A program made the translations under genes and the position numbers. From Palsa-1447 sp036502225 (GTDB lineage: Bacteria; Verrucomicrobiota; Verrucomicrobiia; Opitutales; Opitutaceae), in contig DASXYY010000003.1 in assembly GCA_036502225.1 (NCBI GenBank), forward strand, positions 93,043 through 157,042: DNA of 64,000 nt, given 5' to 3'. Below, piece after piece: positions 54,838-64,000 of this stretch (positions are counted from its first letter, which is position 1; each line of letters starts with the position of its first letter). Under the pieces are notes generated by a model. That model searched no databases and was not told the DNA's origin. It was given only the letters and a program-made list of their open reading frames with translations.

Positions 54838-57687
54838 TTGCTCACGGCTCGCGGCGAGCTGTTGATCGGCCCTGCTTTGTCCGTCTTCGACGATCGCCGC
54901 GTATTTTTGCCGTGGGACCAGCCGTTCCTGGGACGGGTGGTTGACTGGCTGCTTGAGGATCGGTCCCAGGATTTGTCGCGCACGGTGGCGGTGGTGGCCA
55001 CGGCGCAGGCGGGCCGGCGCCTTCGTGAGGCCCTCGCCGTGCGAGCCGCGCGGGATGGCCGGGCGATTTTTCCGCCCAAGGTGGTTGAACCGGAAGGATT
55101 GCTGCGCCTGCTCGCCGCCGATCAGTCGGCGCCGCTGACACCGGCCACGCGTCTTGAGTCGCTGGTGGCCTGGGCCAGGGTTCTCTCGACGGCGAATCTG
55201 GAGGAGTACCGCGGCGTGTTTCCGATCGATCCTCCGGCGGCGAATTTTGCATGGGCGGTGCGAATCGGACAGCAATTGCTCAATTTGCAGTCGGAGATCG
55301 CGGAACAGGGATTGCGTTGCGGCGATGTGGCACGCCAAGCGGCTGAAGTCGAAGATTTCCCCGAGCGGGTTCGCTGGCGGCACCTGGCGGACCTGGAAGG
55401 GCTCTACGATGCGCAGCTGGCCGAGGACGGCCGCATTGACCCCCAAAGCGCGAAGATCCGGGTGGCCGCAAGGCCGGCGGTGCCATCCGGCACCGAACGG
55501 ATTGTGCTGCTCGCGTTGCCGGATCCGGTGCCGCTGGCGCTCAACGCGCTGACCGTGATCGCAGGAGCGTCGACCGGTCCTGACGTGAAGGTGGTCGTGG
55601 CCGCGCCCGAATCCGAACGGGAGAACTTCGACGCCTGGGGACGCCCGATTGCCGACCGCTGGAACCGGCGGCCGCTGCCTTGGGCGGATTTTGCCCAGCA
55701 GGTGCGCCTCTTGGCGAATCCGGCCGCGCAGGCGGAAGCCGTCGCGTCGGCCGCAAAACTTTACGGCGAAAACCGCGCCGCGCTGGCCGTGGGCTGCCCC
55801 GATGCGGAGATCGTTCCGCCGCTCGAGCATGCTCTGGCCGGGGCCGGAATTCCGTCCTTCAACCCGGAGGGGCGCCTGCGCCGAACCGAAAGCTTCTATC
55901 ATCTGGTCGGCTGTCTGGCGGATTTCGTGCGGGAAGGGACCTTCGATTCGGTTGAGGCCACCGGGCGCTGTGTGGACATACTCGAATATCTCCGGCGACG
56001 CATCGGTCCCAGCCAGTTCGTTGCCGCCCAATGGATGGCGGGGCTCGACGAACTGCGGGCGAAACATCTGCCGTCGGATTTGGACGCCGCCCGGCGGCAC
56101 GCCCCGGATGTGCCGATGCGTTCGATGCTCGTGCCCGGGCTGGCTGCGCTCGGCGATCTGCGCGAGTTGGCGCGCAACGCGGGATTTGCCGAAGGAGTCT
56201 CGCGGCTGCTCGCCGAAATCTTCAGCGGGCGCCGTGACGCCGCCATCGCGGAGTCGGCGTCCGTCTGGATGGAGTGGGTGCGGGCTTGCGGGGAGGGGGA
56301 GCGGCGAACGGATTTTCGGCCCGCCGATTGGTGGGATTTGGCGCTGCGGCTATTCGGCGAATCGCGCCGCCCGCTGGACAAGCCGCCGGGTGCGGTGGAA
56401 ATCCAAGGCTGGATCGAATTGTTGTGGGAAAACGCGCCCCACCTCGTGATCGCCGGCCTCAACGAGGGGGCGGTCCCGTCGCGGATTGGCGGGGACTCCT
56501 TTCTCCCCCAGGCCCTTCGAATTCGGCTGGGCCTCAAGACGGACGCCGATCGACTGGCCCGCGATGCCTATTTGCTGCGCGCGTTCGCACAGAGCCGGTC
56601 GAGCGTGGGCCGCCTCGATATTCTGGTGGGGCGATCCTCCGCGCAGGGGGATCCGATCAAGCCGTCGCGTCTGCTGTTCCTCTGCGAGGACCGCGAACTG
56701 CCTGCGCGCGTGCGGGAATTATTTCGGGCGCTGCCGCCGGCCGGCGATCCGCGTCCCTGGACGCGGGCGTGGCAGTTGGAGCCCGGCCGGCCGATGGAGG
56801 GGTTCCCGTCGCGGCTCAGCGTCACCGCGCTGAAGGATTGGCTCGACTGCCCCTTCCGATTTTATCTGCGGCGGGGCTTGGGGATGGAAGCGGTCGACGC
56901 AGGAAAGAGCGAACTGAACGCGATGGATTTCGGCACGTTGTGCCACGCCGCGCTGCAATCGATGGGGGAGGAGGCCGGGCTGCGCGAATGCACCGATCCG
57001 AAGATTTTTGAGAATTTCCTGCTCACGCGGCTGGACGAGGAAATGCGCGCGACTTATGGCGGAGAGCTTTCGCTGCCGCTCATCGTCCAGGTGGAGTCCG
57101 CGCGGCAAAGGCTGCGCCGGGTGGCGCAAATCCACGCGCTGGAGCAGGCGAGCGGCTGGCGGATCGAGGCGGTCGAACGAAAGTTCGAATTCCAAATCGC
57201 TGACATCACGATCGTCGCGAAAATCGACCGCATTGACCGCCATCGCGAAAGCGGCGCGGTGCGGGTGCTCGACTACAAGACTTCCGACGATCCGTTGGCT
57301 CCAGCCGATGCCCACTTGCGGGGAGTCCGGCGCAACGAAACGCCGCGATCGTTCGCCGTCTGGACCGACAATGGGAAAACCAAGGTGTGGAAGGATCTGC
57401 AGCTGCCGCTTTATCGGCACGCGCTCGCCGCCGAATTTCCCGACCTGCAAGCCTGCGGCTACATCAATCTGCCGAAGGCGGTAAGCGCCTCGTCGATTGA
57501 ACTGTGGGAGCCGTATTCCCTCGATCTGCAGTCCTCGGCGATGGCGTGCGCCGTCGCGGTCTGCGAGGCGATCCGATCCGGTGAGTTTTGGCCTCCGAAC
57601 GAGGAATCGGATTCGGATCGCGATCCCTTTGCCGCCCTCTTTCACCATGGCGCAGCGGATAGCGTGCGCTGGAGAGGAGTGCCTTGA
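54838..57687 (+). CDS. AddB-like nuclease-helicase subunit (PD-(D/E)XK nuclease)
   Basis: About 949 aa. The body (100-640) is the inactive-helicase-like region of AddB. The nuclease module at the C-terminus is well marked: RLSVTALKDWLDCPFRFYLR near 660-680, FGTLCHAALQSM, DRIDRHRESGAVRVLDYKTS with the metal-binding Asp and the D-x-K, and QLPLY near 855. The four-Cys iron-sulphur cluster of Bacillus AddB is not obvious. The start is a TTG at 54838 with weak support; a later TTG or GTG is possible. It overlaps the next gene by 4 nt. Confidence 0.85.
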   Translation: MLTARGELLIGPALSVFDDRRVFLPWDQPFLGRVVDWLLEDRSQDLSRTVAVVATAQAGRRLREALAVRAARDGRAIFPPKVVEPEGLLRLLAADQSAPLTPATRLESLVAWARVLSTANLEEYRGVFPIDPPAANFAWAVRIGQQLLNLQSEIAEQGLRCGDVARQAAEVEDFPERVRWRHLADLEGLYDAQLAEDGRIDPQSAKIRVAARPAVPSGTERIVLLALPDPVPLALNALTVIAGASTGPDVKVVVAAPESERENFDAWGRPIADRWNRRPLPWADFAQQVRLLANPAAQAEAVASAAKLYGENRAALAVGCPDAEIVPPLEHALAGAGIPSFNPEGRLRRTESFYHLVGCLADFVREGTFDSVEATGRCVDILEYLRRRIGPSQFVAAQWMAGLDELRAKHLPSDLDAARRHAPDVPMRSMLVPGLAALGDLRELARNAGFAEGVSRLLAEIFSGRRDAAIAESASVWMEWVRACGEGERRTDFRPADWWDLALRLFGESRRPLDKPPGAVEIQGWIELLWENAPHLVIAGLNEGAVPSRIGGDSFLPQALRIRLGLKTDADRLARDAYLLRAFAQSRSSVGRLDILVGRSSAQGDPIKPSRLLFLCEDRELPARVRELFRALPPAGDPRPWTRAWQLEPGRPMEGFPSRLSVTALKDWLDCPFRFYLRRGLGMEAVDAGKSELNAMDFGTLCHAALQSMGEEAGLRECTDPKIFENFLLTRLDEEMRATYGGELSLPLIVQVESARQRLRRVAQIHALEQASGWRIEAVERKFEFQIADITIVAKIDRIDRHRESGAVRVLDYKTSDDPLAPADAHLRGVRRNETPRSFAVWTDNGKTKVWKDLQLPLYRHALAAEFPDLQACGYINLPKAVSASSIELWEPYSLDLQSSAMACAVAVCEAIRSGEFWPPNEESDSDRDPFAALFHHGAADSVRWRGVP

Positions 57688-60600
57688 TCCCGACTCGCCA
57701 CTTGATGATTCGCGCCTCAGCGGGGTCGGGAAAAACCTACCGGCTCACCGAGCGCGTGGTGAAACTCCTGGAGGCAGGCGCCGAACCGGAGCGGATCGTC
57801 GCGCTGACCTTCACCCGGAAGGCCGCGGGGGAATTCTTTGACCAGATCGTGGACCGGCTTGCGGAGCTCGCCGACGAGCGGCCGGCCACACATTTGCCCT
57901 TGTTGCGGCGAATGATCGACTCGATGCCGAAGCTCCGGCTGAGCACCGTCGACGCCTTCTTCGGGCAGATTGTGAGAGGGTTCCCGTTTGAGCTCGGATT
58001 GACGGGCGACTTCGAACTGTTGCAGGAGCACGCCGCGATCCTCGAGCGGCGACGGGTGCTGCGGCGGATGTATAGCCGGGCGCACGGAGGGCTGCAGGCG
58101 GCGCAAATCGAATTCATCGAGGCGTTCAAGCAGGCGACCATGGGCGCCGAGGAAAAGAAGCTCGCAGTCCGCTTGGATAAATACCTCAACGAGCATCACC
58201 AGATTTTCCTGTCCGCGTCCGCGCAGGGCCTGTGGGGCGATCCCCGGCGAATTTGGCCGGACGGCCCCCTCTGGGGCCGCGCGCCGAAGGACATTTCAAC
58301 CGCGCTGCAGACCTTGCGGGACTGGGCGAAGAATTCCTCGCGCGATCCCAAACTCCAAAAACGCTGGCTGGATTTCTGCGATGCGATTCAGGAATGGACG
58401 GCAGGGGTTCCGATCTCCGGACCCTTGGAGTACGTGCTTAAGAAAACCCTGTATGTGGCGGACGGCCTGCGGCACGGAACCGCCGAGCTGAAATTTGAGC
58501 GCACGGTGCAGGCATTGGATCAGGAGGCCTCGCAGGCGGTCGCGGACCTGTCGTTGAATGTGGCCGCACAGGAATATCAGCGGCGGATCACAATCACGCA
58601 GGGGATCCAGAAGATCCTGCTAAACTACGAATCGTTCTATCACGAGGCCGTGCGCCGGGGCGGGCGGTTGACGTTTTCGGACATCCAGCGGCTGCTCGAA
58701 CCCACGACCCTGCTGGCGGCGGGAGAATCGATTCCGGAGGACGGCCGCCTCGCGATCGACTATCGGCTCGACGGAGGCATCGACCATTGGCTGCTGGATG
58801 AATTTCAGGACACGAGTTTCGGCCAATGGTCCGTGCTTGAGAATCTGATCGACGAGGCGATTACGGATCCCACCGGCGCGCGGACTTTTTTTTGCGTAGG
58901 CGACGTGAAGCAGGCGATCTATGGCTGGCGCCAGGGTGATCATCGGCTCTTCGGGGAGATTCTGGCCAAGTACAACGGGGCGCAGCCCGGAACGATCGCC
59001 GAGGAGCCGCTGCTGCAATCGTGGCGTTCGGCTCCGCCGATCATCGATTTCGTCAATGCCGTTTTCGGGCGCGACGATGTGATGACCGAATTGTTCAAAG
59101 GGCCGGCGAGCGAGGGGTGGAATGCGGAATGGCGCGACCATTCGAGCGCGCGCCCCGAGCTGTCGGGCCAGGCCGTTCTGCTGCTGGCCGACGATCAGCC
59201 GGCACGAATGAAATGCACCTTGGACCTGCTGTTGGAGATCGATCCCGTGGAGCGGGGCTTGTCGTGCGCGGTGTTGGTTCTAAGCAACAACCACGCCAAG
59301 GAACTCGCGGAATACCTGCGGCAGGAAGGCGGCCTGCCCGCGGTCGAGGACGCCGATCTCCACGTTTGCACCGACAATCCGGTGGGATCGGCGCTGCTCG
59401 CGCTCGTCCAGGCGGCTGAGCATCCGGGGGATCAGATGGCCTGGCAGCACGCGCGCATGAGTCCGCCGCTCGCGGCCTGGATGGATGCCCGCGGCTGGTC
59501 AACGCCGGATGGTTTGGCGACGGGTCTGCTGGGGCAATTGCAGCGGGAAGGTTATGCTCGGGCGCTGGCCGCGCTGCTGGCGGAACTTGCGCCCAGTTTT
59601 CCGGCGGGTGACCGGTTTAACGCCGAGCGCGCCCGCCAATTTGTGGGAGCGGCGGCCCAGTTCGACGAGAGCGGGGGCCGCAGCGCCTCCGAGTTCGTTG
59701 AATTCATGGAGCAATACTCCCTGCGGGAACCGGAAAGCGCCGCGGTGATTCGAGTGATGACGGTGCACAAATCCAAGGGCCTCGGTTTCGACATGGTGGT
59801 GGTGCCCGATCTCAAGAGAAACAGCCTGCTGGAAGCCGGCGACGGGCTCGGGGTGAAGCGGGATCCGTCGCGCCAGGTGGAGTGGATCCTGGATATGCCG
59901 AACAGGCTGTTCTCGGAAACGGATCCGGTGATGCGGGACTTGGTCGAGGGGCAAAAGGCCGCGAAATGCTATGAGCTTCTGGCCGTGCTCTATGTCGCCC
60001 TAACCCGGGCCAAGCGCGGTTTGTATGTGATCGCCGAACCCGTGAAGGCGAATTCGGTATCCAACAACTATCATCGGCTGCTCGCTGATACGCTGGGATC
60101 GAATCCGGTTGCGGTGCAGGTCGGCGGGCAGGCGTTCAATGGAGTCTGGCAGGCTGGAGACCCACAATGGTTTCAAACGGTCGCGAAAGAGGAGGCGGAG
60201 CCTCCCGCGCCGGCCCTGCAACCCGTCGCGGGAGTGTTCGGCGCGCCCCGATTGGTCGCCCACCGGCCTTCGGGCGAAGCCGGCGGGAGCTTCGCGCTGG
60301 ACGGAGCGTTTGCTTTGGCGGGTCCCACCGCCGCGGATTTTGGGAGCGCGGTTCACTCCCTGCTGGCAGACGTGGAATGGGCGGATCGAGAACAGCGCGA
60401 AGCGCTCGCCGCCCGCTGGCGTCGCGAAGAGCTCGCCTGGCCGGAGGCCCTGGCCGCCGCGGAAGGGTGCCTGCGGGACGAGACCAACCGGGCGATTTGG
60501 GAGAAGCCAGACGGGGCGGTGGAAGTCTGGCGCGAGCGCTCCTTTGAAATGACGGAAGGCTCGGCCTGGTACAGCGGCACGTTCGACCGGGTGATCGTAC

Positions 60601-60779
60601 GGCGCACGGCGGACGGGCAGATCGTGTCGGTCGAGGTGGTGGACTTCAAAACGGTCCGAGGCGAACCGGACTCCCGTCGCTATGATGCCCAATTGGATAT
60701 TTACCGGAAAGCGGCCGCACGTTTGACCGGAGCTCCCGCCAGCTCCGTTCGATCTCGTTTAGTCTGGATGCGGGTCTGA
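57684..60779 (+). CDS. AddA-like UvrD/Rep helicase with C-terminal nuclease
   Basis: 1031 aa from a TTG that overlaps the addB-like stop (TTGA); an ATG at 57705 is an alternative. All superfamily 1 motifs are present: ASAGSGKT at 11-18 (Walker A), LTFTRKAA (Ia), LLDEFQDTSFGQW near 360 (II), GDVKQAIYGWRQGD near 410 (III), MTVHKSKGLGFD near 690 (V) and YVALTRAKRGLYV near 770 (VI). The C-terminus has VVDFKTVRGEPDSRRYDAQL, a nuclease D-x-K with QL. With the previous gene it forms an AddAB-type double-strand-break resection enzyme. Confidence 0.92.
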   Translation: MIPTRHLMIRASAGSGKTYRLTERVVKLLEAGAEPERIVALTFTRKAAGEFFDQIVDRLAELADERPATHLPLLRRMIDSMPKLRLSTVDAFFGQIVRGFPFELGLTGDFELLQEHAAILERRRVLRRMYSRAHGGLQAAQIEFIEAFKQATMGAEEKKLAVRLDKYLNEHHQIFLSASAQGLWGDPRRIWPDGPLWGRAPKDISTALQTLRDWAKNSSRDPKLQKRWLDFCDAIQEWTAGVPISGPLEYVLKKTLYVADGLRHGTAELKFERTVQALDQEASQAVADLSLNVAAQEYQRRITITQGIQKILLNYESFYHEAVRRGGRLTFSDIQRLLEPTTLLAAGESIPEDGRLAIDYRLDGGIDHWLLDEFQDTSFGQWSVLENLIDEAITDPTGARTFFCVGDVKQAIYGWRQGDHRLFGEILAKYNGAQPGTIAEEPLLQSWRSAPPIIDFVNAVFGRDDVMTELFKGPASEGWNAEWRDHSSARPELSGQAVLLLADDQPARMKCTLDLLLEIDPVERGLSCAVLVLSNNHAKELAEYLRQEGGLPAVEDADLHVCTDNPVGSALLALVQAAEHPGDQMAWQHARMSPPLAAWMDARGWSTPDGLATGLLGQLQREGYARALAALLAELAPSFPAGDRFNAERARQFVGAAAQFDESGGRSASEFVEFMEQYSLREPESAAVIRVMTVHKSKGLGFDMVVVPDLKRNSLLEAGDGLGVKRDPSRQVEWILDMPNRLFSETDPVMRDLVEGQKAAKCYELLAVLYVALTRAKRGLYVIAEPVKANSVSNNYHRLLADTLGSNPVAVQVGGQAFNGVWQAGDPQWFQTVAKEEAEPPAPALQPVAGVFGAPRLVAHRPSGEAGGSFALDGAFALAGPTAADFGSAVHSLLADVEWADREQREALAARWRREELAWPEALAAAEGCLRDETNRAIWEKPDGAVEVWRERSFEMTEGSAWYSGTFDRVIVRRTADGQIVSVEVVDFKTVRGEPDSRRYDAQLDIYRKAAARLTGAPASSVRSRLVWMRV

Positions 60780-60920
60780 CTTCGCGTTCGGCGCCAATAT
60801 AGTTGGAAAGGAGAACACCCGCTCGAGCGTTTTTCATGACGCCCAGCCAGGGGCCGCCGACTGGCGGCAGTTCGGGCTTTACAGCGGATGCCGGGCGCCG
60901 CAAGCTGACCAGCTACACTC

Positions 60921-61022
60921 ATGGGTAATCTCAAGAAGAAGCGTCGGCTGAAGATGAACAAGCACAAGCGCCGGAAGCGCTTGAAGGCGAATCGCCACAA
61001 GAAGCGCACGTGGCAGAAGTGA
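60921..61022 (+). CDS. 33-aa AURKAIP1/COX24-domain, bS22-like ribosomal protein
   Basis: ATG at 60921 to TGA at 61022. The product starts MGNLKKKRRLKMNKHKRRKR and ends KRTWQK, almost entirely Lys/Arg/His. It matches the tiny bacterial AURKAIP1/COX24-domain proteins, known as bS22 in mycobacteria, that sit on the small ribosomal subunit near the decoding region. A terminator-type hairpin lies shortly downstream. Confidence 0.85.
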   Translation: MGNLKKKRRLKMNKHKRRKRLKANRHKKRTWQK

Positions 61023-61043
61023 CGCTTCCGAATCGGAAGCGTC
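61021..61043 (+). terminator. hairpin overlapping the bS22-like stop
   Basis: GACGCTTCC-GAATC-GGAAGCGTC is a perfect 9-bp stem with a 5-nt loop and covers the last two bases of the stop codon. No T-run follows, so it may protect the mRNA 3' end or pause polymerase ahead of the stronger terminator at 61105. Confidence 0.4.
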
Positions 61044-61083
61044 ATCCGCCGAAGCCACCGGCGAAGGCGGATCGATCAACGAT

Positions 61084-62151
61084 ATGCCTCCGCAACGCAG
61101 ACCGAGCCCGCCGAAATCCGGTGGGCTTTCTTTTTCCCCCAGTCGCATCCGCCACCTGCTCTGCGACTTGGGCATCCATCTTCGCCAGACCCTGATCAAG
61201 GCCCGGCGCCGCGGCGAAGCCCGCCTCACCCAGGTCGCTGCCGTTACGGCCGCGGACACGATCTATCAAATCGACCGCATCAGCGAGGAGGCCATCGTCG
61301 AATGGTTCGAAGCCCATTGGCCGGCGGCTTGGCCGGTGCAGGTGGTGATGGAAGGAGTGGAGGAGGATGAGCCGTTGACCTTTCCTCTGGGGACTCCGGT
61401 CGGGAGCACGCGCCTCAAGTGCATTTTGGACCCCATCGATGGGACTCGGAATCTGATGTATGACAAGCGGCCGGCCTGGGGGCTGGCGGGAATTGCGGTG
61501 CAGAGAGGGGAGAAGACGAATCTGCAGAATGTGTTTGTTGCCGTGATGACGGAGCTTCCCACCAGCAACCAGGGGACGGTCGAACAATGGTCCGGTATTT
61601 TGGATCGCTCGGAGCGGCGGGGCGCCGCTTCCACGTTTGGAACGGCCGTTGAGCTTCACTCGGGGCAGACTTGGAAAATCGCCCCGCGCCCTTCGCAGGC
61701 CGATCACTGCCGGCACGGGTTCGCTTCGCTCGTAAAATTTTTCCCCGAGGGCAAGGAGCTCACGGCCCGAATCGAAGAACGCCTATGGCGCGAGCTATAT
61801 GGAGACGATAAAGGGCAGGGGCCGCTCGTATTCGAGGATCAATACACGACGACGGGCGGGCAGATTCACGAGTTGCTCGTCGGCCATGACCGCTTCATCG
61901 GCGACCTCCGTCCCCTCGTGAATCGCAAGCTGGGCGTCACTTCGGCGCTCGTCTGCCATCCCTACGACATCTGCACCGAGCTCATTCTGCGGGCCGCCGG
62001 CGGGGTGGTGGAGCATCCGCTGGGCGGGCCCGTCAGGGTGCCGCTCGACACGATTTCCCCCGTGGCGTGGGTGGGATATGCGAACCAGCGCCTGGCGCGT
62101 AAGATCCGGCCGGTGCTGCGGCGAATTTTGGCGGCGGAAGATATCGTCTAA
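61084..62151 (+). CDS. inositol monophosphatase-fold phosphatase, start uncertain
   Basis: 355 aa from the ATG at 61084, but residues 1-20 lie over the terminator and are Pro/Arg-rich, so the true start is probably a later non-ATG codon, such as the TTG near 61169. Recognisable parts are EEDEPLTF near 99, the metal motif DPIDGTRNLMYDKRPAWGLA near 118-137, and a later RAAGGVVEHPLGGP segment. It is related to fructose-1,6-bisphosphatase/IMPase proteins of PVC bacteria. The substrate is unknown. Confidence 0.8.
   Translation: MPPQRRPSPPKSGGLSFSPSRIRHLLCDLGIHLRQTLIKARRRGEARLTQVAAVTAADTIYQIDRISEEAIVEWFEAHWPAAWPVQVVMEGVEEDEPLTFPLGTPVGSTRLKCILDPIDGTRNLMYDKRPAWGLAGIAVQRGEKTNLQNVFVAVMTELPTSNQGTVEQWSGILDRSERRGAASTFGTAVELHSGQTWKIAPRPSQADHCRHGFASLVKFFPEGKELTARIEERLWRELYGDDKGQGPLVFEDQYTTTGGQIHELLVGHDRFIGDLRPLVNRKLGVTSALVCHPYDICTELILRAAGGVVEHPLGGPVRVPLDTISPVAWVGYANQRLARKIRPVLRRILAAEDIV
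61105..61135 (+). terminator. intrinsic terminator after the bS22-like gene
   Basis: AGCCCGCC-GAAATCC-GGTGGGCT (one G-T pair) is followed by TTCTTTTT, a standard Rho-independent shape. It lies inside the first codons of the longest reading of the next gene, which suggests that gene starts further downstream. Confidence 0.7.
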
Positions 62152-62412
62152 GTTATTAGACCACAGGCCATACCGCAAATCGTCACGAAATATCCAAAAA
62201 AGGCTTGAGCGGTGGGGCATGTGGTCCATGTTCCCCCTCCCTTCGCAAGTATACCCGCCGAAATTGATCGGTGCGCGGTACCCGAAAAGGGAGGCAAAAC
62301 CTGTTCTTTCCGCGTCAGATTGTTTTCGAAGATTCCGTCGAAAGATTTTTCGAAAAGCTATTGACGAGCACGGCAGAAAAGTTCTTGCTGAACATCTTTC
62401 CCCCAAAGGGAA
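62152..62412. other. intergenic region upstream of the rRNA leader
   Basis: AT-richer than its surroundings and without a gene. It probably holds the rRNA promoter, with TTGACG at 62361-62366 as one -35 candidate, but no good -10 follows it. A degenerate GGTGGGGCATGTGGTCCATG at 62211 vaguely recalls a family A arm. Confidence 0.4.
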
Positions 62413-62427
62413 GCTCTTTGAAATTTA
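62413..62427 (+). promoter_or_regulatory. boxA-like antitermination element in rRNA leader
   Basis: GCTCTTTGAAATTTA closely follows the rrn boxA consensus (GCTCTTTAACAATTTA). Boxes of this type recruit NusB/S10 so polymerase reads through the rRNA operon. Its presence implies that transcription starts upstream of 62410. Confidence 0.55.
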
Positions 62428-62437
62428 CTTTGTGCGA

Positions 62438-62458
62438 TTGATTGGGACCCCCAATCAA
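62438..62458 (+). promoter_or_regulatory. perfect dyad in the rRNA leader, possible boxB-like hairpin or operator
   Basis: TTGATTGGG-ACC-CCCAATCAA, a 9-bp perfect inverted repeat 10 nt after the boxA-like element. It also overlaps a promoter-like pair (TTGGGA at 62442-62447, 16 bp, TATAAA at 62464-62469). It may be an RNA hairpin in the leader or a protein site on DNA. Confidence 0.45.
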
Positions 62459-62552
62459 AATTCTATAAAATGTCCGGCGGATCTTCTTCGGAAGTGAAGT
62501 CGGAATAGTTCAGTAGTTCAAAGAATCACTAGGTTCTTATTTCTCTGAATTC

Positions 62553-64000
<1,448 letters not shown>

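Noticed and set aside
62211..62240. Possible degenerate family A repeat (GGTGGGGCATGTGGTCCATG)
   Set aside because: The stem and GGAG tetranucleotide are not preserved; similarity may be chance.

Overview
The window is a GC-rich chromosomal segment that ends inside a 16S rRNA gene. The 16S sequence, a VPDSG-type C-terminal sorting signal, the delta-60-like secreted proteins with a recurring C-terminal domain, and a tiny AURKAIP1/COX24-type (bS22-like) ribosomal protein together suggest a member of the Verrucomicrobiota, perhaps Opitutae. The phylum call is fairly secure, the class call is not. Most genes are chromosomal housekeeping or cell-envelope genes; no prophage, plasmid or CRISPR array is visible.

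Layout. 1-12.3 kb: a partial prolyl oligopeptidase, a CPBP protease, a NiCoT Ni/Co permease, a secreted esterase-like hydrolase, a large ADOP/FtsX-type permease, a methyltransferase, a TetR repressor with two clear operators, a shortened DsrE-like remnant with an FMN-binding PNPOx-like protein, and PadR with a broken ADOP permease. 12.6-20.4 kb: an RND efflux operon (HlyD, RraA-like, RND, TolC on the minus strand) whose two-component regulator has decayed, followed by fragments of IS4- and IS66-type transposases. 20.4-36.5 kb: core functions (RNase E/G, RodA, RNase Y, QueF, a HisN-type phosphatase, a DnaQ-fold exonuclease, a lipoprotein, a HAD phosphatase, GyrA and GyrB, and a zinc-ribbon coiled-coil protein). 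36.5-45.4 kb: two large secreted delta-60-like proteins that share a duplicated C-terminal domain, flanking an acyltransferase, two methyltransferases and a GT92-like glycosyltransferase, probably surface-glycan genes. 45.5-54.3 kb: RNase P RNA, a TonB-dependent receptor coupled to a PAP2 phosphatase, a VPDSG-CTERM protein, a DUF748 giant, a frameshifted GNAT gene and a DUF1801 protein. 54.5-62.2 kb: rpsT, an AddB/AddA-like nuclease-helicase pair, the 33-aa bS22-like protein and an inositol-monophosphatase-fold protein. 62.2-64 kb: the rRNA leader and 16S.

The most distinctive feature is a set of intergenic palindromic elements built like REPINs. Family A uses a GGAG tetranucleotide next to a hairpin and family B uses GTAG next to a hairpin; each full element is two such REPs in inverted orientation around a spacer. 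Two elements (45418 and 53441) are A/B hybrids, and they are the same hybrid in opposite orientation with a near-identical junction. No RAYT transposase gene is present in the window. One family A copy has landed in the 3' end of queF and supplies its last nine codons and its stop.

A second theme is gene decay: a nonsense codon plus a large in-frame deletion in an ADOP permease, an apparent in-frame deletion in a DsrE gene, a collapsed response regulator/histidine kinase pair, transposase fragments and a frameshifted acetyltransferase.
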